DNA from: Gammaproteobacteria bacterium
GTDB taxonomy: Bacteria; Pseudomonadota; Gammaproteobacteria; SZUA-152
Direction: 5' to 3'
Length of the DNA stretch: 59,617 nucleotides
NCBI GenBank assembly: GCA_021647705.1
Contig: JAKIUF010000027.1
Span: 1 to 59,617 of the forward strand
Both the position numbers and the translations under genes were made by a program. The stretch's first letter is position 1. The number at the start of each line of letters is the position of its first letter. The notes under the pieces were generated by a model. The model was not told the origin of the DNA, searched no databases, and saw only the letters and a program-made list of their open reading frames with translations. Shown one piece after another: positions 47,133-55,079 of the stretch.

Positions 47133-48067
47133 TACAGTCCTCCCGGCGTTGCCGGTTTGCTTTTAAGGGGATCGGGTTCGTCGGTAGCATCGTGCTGTTC
47201 CGGCTTGCCCGCCGGGTCAGTCACCATTACCGGTGCGGCACCATTCTCTCCCGGAATAAAACATTCATTTTCATCATTGCAGATTACGCCCTCGGTGTCC
47301 CACGGCAATCGGCGATACACAGCCAGATCATCCAGACCCAGTATCGGGTATTTGATAATTTCAAAATAGGGGGATGTATCAAAATCGCGCGGTACATATA
47401 ACCGCGTGTTGCGTTTGTAGAGTTTGACCTTGCCATCTTCCGAACGATGCACCACCGGCATAATGGGAAACTGCACTGAGCTGAAGGCAGAGGCAATCAT
47501 CGTGGAACACACGGTACGGGTGGATGGCCCGATGTTGTGTTCAAACAAGCTGGAACGCCAGCGCCGAGGCAAAAAACTGTAAGGGAGTAAAAAACGGCCA
47601 AGATCCAGGATTTGCCGTACATCATAGTCGCGCCCCAGGTGTTTGGCGGCAAAGCCCACCACCCGCCGAGCGTCACCGCGTGACAACCCCGTGGGCCGAC
47701 AAATGCGCACATGGTCCTTCGCATAATGGTTGAGCGGACTGACAATAGTCCCTTTGCCCAGCATGGGTTCGATAATCAACTGGTCGTTGGGATCACCATC
47801 GTACAGCCAACTGACGTGTTCACGGGTGGTTTCATCTTCGATATCATGCAAACGACCAATGTACAGTGCAGCATGTGTCCACTGGCTTTGAGTGATCGTT
47901 TTGATCACATCGCTGACCCGCGAGCGGCCTTCCACCAGCAACACATCGCAAGGACGCATCTCGAAGCTGAGACGGTCAAAATTGCATTGTGGTGTTCCCG
48001 CCAGAGGACGTTCGTCAGTTAACCAGCGGACAATCTGGCTGCCAATCCAGCCAAATGGATTTATCAC
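47132..48067 (-). CDS. permuted papain-fold (YiiX/YebB-like) hydrolase, translationally coupled to fadE
   Basis: 311 residues. It has the circularly permuted NlpC/P60 arrangement: RPCDVLLVEGRSRVSDVIKT, His65 in QWTHAALYIG, Glu100 in LIIEPMLGKG and Cys187 in STRTVCSTMIASAF. Members of this group can act on amides of lipids or peptides. No signal peptide is obvious. The C-terminal 60 residues are polar. The TAATG junction with fadE and its place at the head of the fatty-acid operon suggest a lipid-related substrate; that is inference. Confidence 0.7.
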   Translation of the reverse strand: MINPFGWIGSQIVRWLTDERPLAGTPQCNFDRLSFEMRPCDVLLVEGRSRVSDVIKTITQSQWTHAALYIGRLHDIEDETTREHVSWLYDGDPNDQLIIEPMLGKGTIVSPLNHYAKDHVRICRPTGLSRGDARRVVGFAAKHLGRDYDVRQILDLGRFLLPYSFLPRRWRSSLFEHNIGPSTRTVCSTMIASAFSSVQFPIMPVVHRSEDGKVKLYKRNTRLYVPRDFDTSPYFEIIKYPILGLDDLAVYRRLPWDTEGVICNDENECFIPGENGAAPVMVTDPAGKPEQHDATDEPDPLKSKPATPGGL

Positions 48068-48126
48068 GTTATAACCACCTGGTCATGTCGGTTTTTATTG
48101 TTTGTCATGTTTGATAATCATAGTGC

Positions 48127-48250
48127 GTGGCAAAACCTTTTGCAGAGGCATTATTGCGCAGACCCGAGAGTCTCTGCAAAGTTGCAATTATCACTGAAAA
48201 TGGCGACCCAAAAGCCGTTTTCTTCAATATTTCCCAAGTGTTAATACCGG
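48127..48250 (+). pseudogene. possible Phd/YefM antitoxin remnant
   Basis: The frame reads SLCKVAIITENGDPKAVFFN, close to the antitoxin core PIIITQNGEPRAVLQD encoded at 52592. The N-terminal part is not recognisable and no toxin follows. It lies between two minus-strand genes. Confidence 0.4.
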
Positions 48251-48261
48251 TCGGCACATCG

Positions 48262-48924
48262 TCAAAACAGCCCGGGAGGTGTACCAGAGTTATATTTTTC
48301 AGGTACATATTTGTAATGCCCGGTTATTTTATAGTCAAACAACATGTCCTCAAGTTTGGGACCTGCACCGATGTTATGAGCAATGAGAGGGTGACCGCTG
48401 CTTGATGACGTTCGATCAGTCACTATACCGATATGTGGCAGGTTGCCCGGCAGCATCCAGCTGACAATATCACCCGGTTTATAATCCTGGGCATTATTAG
48501 TGACCGGTAATTGTGTGCCGTGTCTTGTGAAAAACACTTGCAGGTTCGGGACACGCCGGTGGTCGATATTACGGTCTGTGGTTTTTAGTCCCCAGATGCG
48601 CGTGGAAGGATAGGCACTGAAATGGCTGGCCATGTCTTCATGGACCAAACGTTGTAAATCAGCCCCTATGGCACGGTACGCACGGATAATGACATCGGTG
48701 CATACACCAATGTCAGAAGGCACATCACCATTTGGATAAGGAATGGAAAGATAAGCACCATCGTAACGCACATCATGTTTTGTGCGCTCAACGGCGGCAT
48801 TGACAAGCGCATTCTCAAAGCTGCTACTGACGGCACTTTGAGAAAAAATCACAAGAATGATGAAAGCAAATTTCTTGATCAATTTACTGGGAAAGATAAA
48901 GTTTTTCAGCGTCGATACAACCAA
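48262..48924 (-). CDS. DUF1287 family secreted protein (NlpC-like)
   Basis: 220 residues with an N-terminal signal (FAFIILVIFSQSAVSS). The domain shows DIGVCTDVIIRAYRAIGADL with a likely nucleophile Cys, DHRRVPNLQVFF, YKPGDIVSWMLPGNLPHIGI with a likely His, and PLIAHNIGAGPKLEDMLFDY. The family is uncharacterised but looks like a cysteine-peptidase fold acting in the periplasm. The start is uncertain: TTG at 48924 overlaps the PAP2 gene, and TTG at 48882 would give a shorter signal peptide. Confidence 0.78.
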   Translation of the reverse strand: MVVSTLKNFIFPSKLIKKFAFIILVIFSQSAVSSSFENALVNAAVERTKHDVRYDGAYLSIPYPNGDVPSDIGVCTDVIIRAYRAIGADLQRLVHEDMASHFSAYPSTRIWGLKTTDRNIDHRRVPNLQVFFTRHGTQLPVTNNAQDYKPGDIVSWMLPGNLPHIGIVTDRTSSSSGHPLIAHNIGAGPKLEDMLFDYKITGHYKYVPEKYNSGTPPGLF

Positions 48925-49700
48925 ACCAGATATCCTCCAACACTTAATATCGAAACAATCGCAACTCCCACTTGTAAGGCAATAGTGGGATATTGCACGT
49001 CATGCCAAAACAATAACGCTAAACCACACGCCAGTAAAACCAGCCCGATAATAGTCTGGCTCAAACGGCCCATGGGCACAGCCCACTTAGTCCCTAAAGC
49101 GACGCCAAGCGCTGCTGCAACCCAGCCACCAAAAGCACCCGCAAGAATATCCAAAGGCCAGTGAGCACCCACCACAGCGCGGGAGATACCCGCGAGTGTC
49201 GCGAGCAACAAAGCAGTGACAGCCAGCGCAGGATGCACGCCACGCAGGCAGATAACAGCGGCAAGCGTGAAAGCCGTGGTGGTATGCCCGGAAGGGAAGG
49301 CATTGCGGCGCAGTTCAACGCCAATGACGTTGACCATATCAGCTCCCAGTGCGGCCAGTGGTCGAGGGATGTCGAACAAAGGCTTGAGAAAGTGTACCCA
49401 GGCGGTAGCGAACAGCACAGCAAGAAATAATGCCCAGACGATATCAGGGCGCTTGCGTGCAAACAGGCCGAGCAAGCTGAAGGCAATGAGCGTGTCACCG
49501 AAGAGGGTAGCGTTGGCCCAAAATGTGGTGCCCGGCTCATTGAGCCCCCACTGGTTTAACCAGAAAAAGAGACTTTGGTTCACGTCGAATAAAACAATGA
49601 CCGCCGCGCTGACCAGAGTGAACACAGGAACGAGCCAGACCCAAGGCGACGAAATGTGTGTGTGTGGTGAATAATGTTGTGTGAAATGCGGTGTTGTCAT
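48906..49700 (-). CDS. PAP2-family membrane phosphatase
   Basis: 264 residues from the ATG at 49700; a GTG at 49709 is an alternative. Six or more membrane helices carry the acid phosphatase signature: KPLFDIPRP, NAFPSGHTTTAFTLAA, ISRAVVGAHWPLDILAG. Substrates in this family are lipid phosphates such as undecaprenyl pyrophosphate or phosphatidylglycerol phosphate. Its 3' end overlaps the DUF1287 gene, so both are probably co-expressed. Confidence 0.88.
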   Translation of the reverse strand: MTTPHFTQHYSPHTHISSPWVWLVPVFTLVSAAVIVLFDVNQSLFFWLNQWGLNEPGTTFWANATLFGDTLIAFSLLGLFARKRPDIVWALFLAVLFATAWVHFLKPLFDIPRPLAALGADMVNVIGVELRRNAFPSGHTTTAFTLAAVICLRGVHPALAVTALLLATLAGISRAVVGAHWPLDILAGAFGGWVAAALGVALGTKWAVPMGRLSQTIIGLVLLACGLALLFWHDVQYPTIALQVGVAIVSILSVGGYLVWLYRR

Positions 49701-49770
49701 TGGGGCCACGCTAACGGGGCGGGTGGGTGGCTGTCAATTGGCGGGAAATTGTGAGTGTGAACGCTTCCCA

Positions 49771-50439
49771 TCAACTATCGGCATCAAGAACAACAGGCGT
49801 ATCCAGCGCCTGCTCATCCAGCCACACCTGATTGCCCTGCAAACGCAACCGGCCTTCGGCGAACCAGCGGATAGCCAAGGGGTAAATCTGATGCTCACAT
49901 TTCAATACGCGGGTGGCTAGAGTCTCCGGGGTATCGTCCGCTGCAATGGGCACACGGGCTTGAACAATCACCGGGCCGCCATCCAGTTCTGCGGTGACAA
50001 AGTGTACGCTGGCCCCATGTTCTTTTACCTTGCCTTCCTTGAAAGCAGCCAGTGCCCGGGTATGAGTATTGAGCCCCTTGAAGGCAGGCAGCAGCGAGGG
50101 ATGGATGTTGATTATGCGTCCGAGATGATGTTTAACAAAATCATCGGTGAGCAGACGCATGAAACCAGCCAGCACCACCAATCGTGGCTCGAAGTTATCG
50201 ATGCAGCGTTTTAATGCTTCATCAAAGGCTTCACGGTTGTCGAATTGCGTGTGGTCGATAACATCAGTGCGCAGACCAGCACGGTTAGCCCGTTGCAAGC
50301 CTTTTGCATCAGGACGGTTACTGATCACCGCACGAATCTCCACGGGCAGCTCGTTTTTCTCAGCAGCATCGATAATGGCTTGCAGATTGCTGCCGCTGCC
50401 GGAAATGAGGATGACGATGGGGAGCTTGGGGATAGGCAT
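49771..50439 (-). CDS. purN: PurN, phosphoribosylglycinamide formyltransferase
   Basis: Transfers formyl from 10-formyl-THF to GAR in purine synthesis. The 222-residue protein starts MPIPKLPIVILISGSGSNLQ and shows VISNRPDAKGLQRA, VVLAGFMRLL, INIHPSLLPAFKGLNTH with the catalytic Asn-His, and GASVHFVTAELDGGPVI with the Asp. No purM is adjacent in this window. Confidence 0.95.
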   Translation of the reverse strand: MPIPKLPIVILISGSGSNLQAIIDAAEKNELPVEIRAVISNRPDAKGLQRANRAGLRTDVIDHTQFDNREAFDEALKRCIDNFEPRLVVLAGFMRLLTDDFVKHHLGRIINIHPSLLPAFKGLNTHTRALAAFKEGKVKEHGASVHFVTAELDGGPVIVQARVPIAADDTPETLATRVLKCEHQIYPLAIRWFAEGRLRLQGNQVWLDEQALDTPVVLDADS

Positions 50440-50518
50440 GATATTTAGTGGTGATGTTTTGGATGGGCATATTACATCATTTCAGCTATTGCATCCTGTT
50501 CCTTGTCCTTTGTCAGAT

Positions 50519-50654
50519 GGTGGATTTGTAATGTCCACCCTCTTGGAACCGGAACAGAATGCGTTACCTTTTTTGCTCTTTAGCGCTGTTTTTATTTTCC
50601 AGCCTGCTTATAGGGGGCTCACATCCGCGTGGGCAAAAAAACATGCCCACCCTA
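50519..50654. repeat. family C repeat arms flanking a spacer
   Basis: GGTGGATTTGTAATGTCCACC at 50519-50539 and GTGGGCAAAAAAACATGCCCAC at 50629-50650 are two local palindromes of the GGGTGGGC type about 90 bp apart. They lie between purN and the oxygenase fragment. Confidence 0.55.
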
Positions 50655-50660
50655 CATGTT

Positions 50661-50855
50661 TTATTTTATTGCTTGATGATCTTTTTTGTAAATGACATCA
50701 GTTCTAAGAGCATATTTTGTACCTTGAATAACCTTGCACCCTTCATGACGGATTTTATGCTGGAAAATTGCTACCTCACCCGCTTTAGGCTTTATTTTTT
50801 CTTCTAGTTGTTCCATGTGCCATATAACGCGAAAAATAGCAGCATGCATTATCAA
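50661..50855 (-). pseudogene. C-terminal fragment of a 2OG-Fe(II) oxygenase (prolyl-4-hydroxylase-like)
   Basis: The frame reads PKAGEVAIFQHKIRHEGCKV then IQGTKYALRTDVIYKK, which matches the end of prolyl-hydroxylase-type oxygenases, where the His of LFQH..LHEG binds iron and the Arg of YxLRTDV binds 2-oxoglutarate. The N-terminal part with the HxD motif is absent: upstream on this strand the Fic gene begins ending at 50908. It is probably a truncated remnant. Confidence 0.55.
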
Positions 50856-50907
50856 TCGAACCTGATGCCAAAGATTAAATATTGTATTTCCTTAATTTTT
50901 ACCCGCG

Positions 50908-52272
50908 TTAAAGTTTCTTATCGCTTAGTTTTTTTCTCAAATCTGGAGGAGAAACAAAAACAAAAGAATTACCATATTTTCTTTTTCTTAGAAGATTCAA
51001 TTCATCTGACATTTTTAACAGATCCGTCCTGGCTGTTTGGTAACTAATAGCATGGGATGATTGATGTTCTTGTATTTTGTATATTGCATCAGGATGCTTG
51101 AGTGCATGTTTAAGTAAAGAAAGCTGCCTATGGTTCAACTTCCCTTTTGCCTTTGAATGATCAAGAAGTTTTTCAGCGTCTTCAAATTCTTCCGCTTTTC
51201 TACCTAAATATTCATGCAGTGAAGTAATGCCTTCTTTTATTACCTCAATCTGGTGAATCAAAAAGTATGTCAGGTCATTTTCATCTGTTTCCGTATGTAG
51301 ATAGGCTTTACCATATTTGGCCGGAGCTTGTTTGATAATGCTGGAAATAGATACAAACTCCATTAACCAATATCCGTGCCTAGCCATAGCCCAATAAAAC
51401 AAGGCTCTGGCAGTTCTACCATTTCCATCAACGAAGGGATGATCATAACCAATCATAAAGTGTAATGTTATGGCCTTAATAACAGGATGAATAAATTCAC
51501 TTTCCGCTGAGTTATTAGCAAATTCGCATATCATGTTTAGCCGCTCAGGAAGTTCATCAGCATCAGGAGGAGTATGAAGTACCGAAGACTCACTGGCATC
51601 TACGACATGTATGTCGTCTGAAGCTTCTCTAAGTTTTCCTGCTTTGGCAGGGTCATCGAGAGTCCCATTTGTTAGAATTTTGTGAAGGTGCAATATCAGT
51701 GATGGGGTTAAATCATCATCCTTAAATTCTCTAATGACTCCCATCGCTTTATAATTATTAAATATCATTTTTTCGCTATGGTCTTTGGGCCTCCTGCCTT
51801 GTCGCAACATTTCCTTGGCAACATTTTTCGTTGTTGATGCTCCCTCAAGCTGGCTTGAGCTAATGGACTCCTCAATTAATGAACTTACCAGATAGGTGTC
51901 ACGGGTATGGGGGTTCGTTATGGGCTGATTCATCGTAATACTTCCAGCAGCATGTTGATCAAGCCAATGAAGTTCTTTTTGAAGTGTGTCAGGCACGCAG
52001 AAATAGAAAGGCCGCCCTTTTTTATCTGTGAGCGGTACTTTTTTTGACACATTTTGCCGGGCTGTTTTCGTAGCGAACCAATAGTCTTCACTGGTTAAGC
52101 CTTCCGGTGGCGGTAAATGTTTGAGTTTCTCCCAGTGCAAGTACCTGCCTTTAGGGTCGCAAGGGCCAATATTAGCCCCTAAAATACGTGCAAGTTTTTT
52201 ACTATCCTGTTGTTTTATAAGGTTATTGAGTGTTTTTGATCTGTTTGGTGGGGGTTCAGGTATTTTCAACAC
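50908..52272 (-). CDS. Fic-family AMP transferase with N-terminal inhibitory motif
   Basis: 454 residues. The Fic core has HPFVDGNGRTAR (278-289), the AMPylation active site. An inhibitory helix motif SSSQLEGA (138-145) lies N-terminal to it, so this is a class II Fic that restrains itself. A winged-helix-like C-terminal domain (LNHRQLSLLKHALKHPDAIY, SYQTARTDLLKM) follows. The target is unknown. AT-richer codon choice than the housekeeping genes and its neighbours suggest acquired DNA. Confidence 0.88.
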   Translation of the reverse strand: MLKIPEPPPNRSKTLNNLIKQQDSKKLARILGANIGPCDPKGRYLHWEKLKHLPPPEGLTSEDYWFATKTARQNVSKKVPLTDKKGRPFYFCVPDTLQKELHWLDQHAAGSITMNQPITNPHTRDTYLVSSLIEESISSSQLEGASTTKNVAKEMLRQGRRPKDHSEKMIFNNYKAMGVIREFKDDDLTPSLILHLHKILTNGTLDDPAKAGKLREASDDIHVVDASESSVLHTPPDADELPERLNMICEFANNSAESEFIHPVIKAITLHFMIGYDHPFVDGNGRTARALFYWAMARHGYWLMEFVSISSIIKQAPAKYGKAYLHTETDENDLTYFLIHQIEVIKEGITSLHEYLGRKAEEFEDAEKLLDHSKAKGKLNHRQLSLLKHALKHPDAIYKIQEHQSSHAISYQTARTDLLKMSDELNLLRKRKYGNSFVFVSPPDLRKKLSDKKL

Positions 52273-52323
52273 TTTAGCCTTTACTAACTTTTAGATAATT
52301 AGTATATAGCACGCAAACAAGAC

Positions 52324-52352
52324 AATTACTAATTATCTTTTTATTAGTAATT
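52324..52352 (-). promoter_or_regulatory. palindrome upstream of the Fic gene
   Basis: AATTACTAAT and ATTAGTAATT, perfect 10-bp arms with a 9-bp spacer, about 52 bp upstream of the Fic start. A half site, AATTAGTATAT, lies closer to the gene. It could be an operator for the Fic protein's own winged helix; that is inference. Confidence 0.5.
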
Positions 52353-52541
52353 AAGAAAGCGAGTGCTTGCTTCAAAGAATTTGAATAAGGAAACACAATA
52401 CTTAAATTGCAAGCATGCGCTTAATTTGGCGCTTATCTTAATTGCGGGTTTAAGGGGGGAGGGGGCTGATATTGCCCGTAGAAGGGAGGTCAATGAACAT
52501 TGTGTAATGTCAAAAGGGAAACGTCACAATGTCCACACGCA

Positions 52542-52580
52542 TTGACATCCAGTCTTAATGAGGTACTATAAAAAGACTGG
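52542..52580 (+). promoter_or_regulatory. promoter and operator of the YefM/ParE pair
   Basis: TTGACA (52542-52547), 16-bp spacer, TACTAT (52564-52569). CCAGTCTT (52549-52556) and AAGACTGG (52573-52580) form 8-bp inverted arms enclosing the -10 box, and the right arm runs into the GGAGG ribosome site. Antitoxin binding here would block both transcription and start access. Confidence 0.65.
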
Positions 52581-52591
52581 AGGTGACTGTT

Positions 52592-52864
52592 ATGAAAATT
52601 TCTACTGATATCAAGCCTGTCTCATTTCTGAAGTCCAAAGCCGCTGATATGTTAAAGCAGGTGAATGAAACTCACAGGCCAATCATTATTACTCAAAATG
52701 GTGAGCCAAGAGCGGTACTTCAAGACCCTGAAAGTTATGAAAATATGCGTAATGCGATAGGGTTATTAAAACTTATATCGTTGGGTGAGGAAGATAACCT
52801 TAAGGGAAAATCGAAGATACAAGATGAGGTATTTTCAAGCCTGGAAAAACTGGTGGATTCGTAA
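52592..52864 (+). CDS. YefM/Phd-type antitoxin
   Basis: 90 residues from the ATG at 52592, preceded by GGAGGTGA. Typical antitoxin opening: ISTDIKPVSFLKSKAADMLK, then PIIITQNGEPRAVLQDPESY. The N-terminal half dimerises and binds DNA; the C-terminal half (EVFSSLEKLVDS) wraps the toxin. The toxin gene follows after 3 bp. Confidence 0.9.
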   Translation: MKISTDIKPVSFLKSKAADMLKQVNETHRPIIITQNGEPRAVLQDPESYENMRNAIGLLKLISLGEEDNLKGKSKIQDEVFSSLEKLVDS

Positions 52865-52867
52865 AGG

Positions 52868-53203
52868 ATGACAAAAAAATATACGGTTTACTGGGCTGAG
52901 GTTGCAGAGGAAGATCTGAAAGCGATTATTGGGTATATTTATACGGATAGTCCGTCAGCAGCAAAAGACAGCCTTAAAAAAATAAAAAGAAAGACTTCAA
53001 GCCTTAATTCCCTCCCGCAACGGGGGCGCATTGTGCCCGAGCTTAAGAGGCACGGAATTCTTCAGTATCGGGAGTTGATAATTCCTCCCTGGCGAGTCAT
53101 TTATCGCATATCAGAATTTCAGGTTTATGTATTATCGGTTATTGATTCGCGGCGAAATATCGAAGATGTTTTACTTGATCTCCTGACACGAAAAGAGTCT
53201 TAA
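52868..53203 (+). CDS. ParE/RelE-type toxin
   Basis: 111 residues: YTVYWAEVAEEDLKAIIGYI, RGRIVPELKRHGILQYRELI, PPWRVIYRISEFQVYVLSVI, DSRRNIEDVLLDLLTR. The pattern is the plasmid-stabilisation (ParE) branch, whose known members hit DNA gyrase, though RelE-type ribosome action cannot be excluded. The frame is intact. Confidence 0.88.
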   Translation: MTKKYTVYWAEVAEEDLKAIIGYIYTDSPSAAKDSLKKIKRKTSSLNSLPQRGRIVPELKRHGILQYRELIIPPWRVIYRISEFQVYVLSVIDSRRNIEDVLLDLLTRKES

Positions 53204-53424
53204 TGCTTTATGTTATATAATACGCCGGGATAACTTTTTTTGTTAGTCGAAAGTGTTTTGAGCAAAAAATCAGCTTTGCCGAAAAGGTAGCAGAATAAGG
53301 TTTTCATTTACTAAAGTGCTACAGCTAAAGGGAGTGTGCGCAATATCAAGCGCCCCCATTTGTTTACGAAGATTTAACGACTGCGGCATAAAAATAAATC
53401 ACTCCGAACCCTTTCTTTCCGTAT

Positions 53425-53673
53425 TTATAAATCGAGCAGTTCATGCGGTTTCAGCTTAAACGCTTTTGCTATTTTGAATAAATTTGACAGCGTCATGTTT
53501 ATTGTTTCGCCACTTTCAATTCGTTTGAATTGGCGATAAGACAACTCAAATTGTTCCATGTCTTCTTGTGTATAGCCGTTTTCCTTGCGTAATTCATAAA
53601 TTCTTTTTTTAAGCTTTTTGGTGAAGCGCTGAAATTCGGCATGATAAGCGCTCTCTGAATCGATTCCTCTCAC
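53425..53673 (-). CDS. orphan XRE-family helix-turn-helix protein
   Basis: 82 residues with a GTG start. HTH region: LRKENGYTQEDMEQFELSYR, QFKRIESGETINMTLSNLFK, IAKAFKLKPHELLDL. No toxin-like partner is adjacent on this strand. Likely a small DNA-binding regulator, target unknown. Confidence 0.75.
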   Translation of the reverse strand: MRGIDSESAYHAEFQRFTKKLKKRIYELRKENGYTQEDMEQFELSYRQFKRIESGETINMTLSNLFKIAKAFKLKPHELLDL

Positions 53674-53799
53674 GAGTATTTTTCCCTTTTAAATAAAGTC
53701 CATTAATGGCACTTTTGATATTTACAAAACAGGCCATAGATGGAACAATGCGGACATCAGGGAATAAAAAGCCTGTCAAAAAACAACAGGAGCAAAAAA

Positions 53800-54519
53800 A
53801 TGAAGATTCTCATCGCCGAAGATGATCCCGTTACCAGCATGATCCATAAGGAGCAGTTGATGGCCTGGGGTTATGATTTTGATCTGGCAGTTAATGGTGA
53901 AGAGGCGGTGGATTATGCCCGGAAAAAAGGTGTGGGTTATGACCTTTGTTTGACAGATGTGAGCATGCCGGTGATGAATGGTATTGAGGCTATCAGGGCT
54001 ATCAGGGCTATCAGACAGGAAGCTCATTATTTGCCCATTATTGCGTGTAGTGCAAACCCGGATTACAAGGCGCGTTGTTTGGCTGTGGGCGCAGATGAAT
54101 TTTTGGTGAAGCCGTTTACGGTTGCGAGACTGAAAGAAAAGCTGGAGGAGTTTTCTGTTAAGCAGATGGTGCTTTATCAGGAGGGAGAGAGTTTATCGCT
54201 GCACAGGGTTGGCCCTGCTGACAGCAGGGAGTTACGTGAGTTGATAATGCTGGATAAGAGGGAGGTGACGAAGTGTACGGTTGTCGATGTTTCTTTGCGT
54301 TTTCTTGCGAACAAATATGTGCGGGAGAAATTGTTTGATGATTTCACGCAGGGTGATTCGGTATTGACTGAAATACTTGACCGTACTCGACAAGAGCCGG
54401 GCATGGTGCAGATTCATGCGTCTAAAATATGGTTGCGAAAGTCGAGCCTGACTCCAGCGCAGTTTCAGAAGTTGCTCAGGGAGGAGGATGAGGCGATGAA
54501 GAGATATAAAAAGCCTTAG
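53800..54519 (+). CDS. response regulator with receiver domain and novel C-terminal region
   Basis: 239 residues from the ATG at 53800 (AGGAG upstream). Receiver domain: MKILIAEDDPVTSMIHKEQL, phosphoacceptor Asp53 in CLTDVSMPVMNG, Ser84 in IIACSAN, Lys104 in FLVKPF. The helix after Asp53 contains a tandem nine-base repeat encoding AIR three times (EAIRAIRAIRQ). The C-terminal ~110 residues (VGPADSRELRELIMLDKREV and on) match no output domain that I know. No histidine kinase lies in the window. Confidence 0.8.
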   Translation: MKILIAEDDPVTSMIHKEQLMAWGYDFDLAVNGEEAVDYARKKGVGYDLCLTDVSMPVMNGIEAIRAIRAIRQEAHYLPIIACSANPDYKARCLAVGADEFLVKPFTVARLKEKLEEFSVKQMVLYQEGESLSLHRVGPADSRELRELIMLDKREVTKCTVVDVSLRFLANKYVREKLFDDFTQGDSVLTEILDRTRQEPGMVQIHASKIWLRKSSLTPAQFQKLLREEDEAMKRYKKP

Positions 54520-54583
54520 GAATGAAAATTAAATGTGAATTAAGTGCTGAAAACACCTGTCTCAAAAAATCACTGGGTATTTA

Positions 54584-54663
54584 GCACGGAGAGCGAAAAA
54601 ATGCAGAGGATGCAAAATTTTTAGTGTTTTTTCTCTGCGTCCTTTGCGATCTCTGCGTTTATA
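54584..54663. repeat. GCAGAG/GCAAAG hairpin repeat, copy 6 (family A), inside B4
   Basis: Left arm partly degraded (GCACGGAGAGCGAAAAAATG), right arm clear (CTCTGCGTCCTTTGCGATCT then CTGCG). Confidence 0.7.
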
Positions 54664-54740
54664 ACACATCACTTGCCAGTACCATTACAGCATAACCTCC
54701 TAATGCTTTGGAACGATTACCCGCGGGCTTACATCTCTGG

Positions 54741-54765
54741 ATTCCGGCTAAAAACATGCCGGAAT
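54741..54765. repeat. ATTCCGGC hairpin inside B4
   Basis: ATTCCGGC (54741-54748) and GCCGGAAT (54758-54765), 9-bp loop. B3 carries a decayed version and B2 lacks it. Confidence 0.65.
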
Positions 54766-54857
54766 GACGGTGTTTTCAGTAATGTGAAAAGTGCGAACAG
54801 AACGATTTAGCCCTTAATTCATATTTGATATCATGCACAGTGGAGGCCTAAACGCGG

Positions 54858-55055
54858 AAAGCCGTTGATATGCTAAAACGGGTGAATGAGTTATCTAAAG
54901 GAAAGAATTGAAAATATGTTAAAGCCCTAAAGGGTGCTACTCTTCCTGAAAGCTTAGCAATAATTGAAGATGAGTTGAATGCTGTTCATTATATTATCGC
55001 TCCAGCTTTTGATAGGCAGTTGTCTTCGTTTAAAAAAATTACAATATTTCACTAA
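54858..55055 (+). pseudogene. antitoxin fragment followed by a start-less small frame
   Basis: GCCGTTGATATGCTAAAACG then GGTGAATGAG (54867-54896) matches the YefM gene segment at 52639 onward (KAADMLKQVNE). Next an open stretch without a start reads YVKALKGATLPESLAIIEDE, LNAVHYIIAPAFDRQLSSFK and ends at 55055. It may be a decayed toxin-antitoxin pair; the second frame is unrecognised. Confidence 0.4.
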
Positions 55056-55079
55056 CATATTTATTAAGGAAGTAGTCTG

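Larger units (their letters stand above)
54531..54826 (+). repeat. family B element, copy B4 (apparently full length, 296 bp)
   Basis: Ends are imperfect inverted repeats: AAATGTGAATTAAGTGCTGA at the left and the reverse complement AAATATGAATTAAGGGCTAA at the right. Inside are the family A hairpin (54584-54663) and a second hairpin ATTCCGGC...GCCGGAAT (54741-54765). It has no coding capacity, so it is MITE-like. Confidence 0.7.

Noticed and set aside
49216-49674. Plus-strand frame opposite the PAP2 gene
   Set aside because: The minus-strand frame carries the full PAP2 signature; this one is its shadow.
52363-52545. 60-codon frame between Fic and YefM
   Set aside because: Contains the regulatory palindrome side and promoter region; no motif and no ribosome site.
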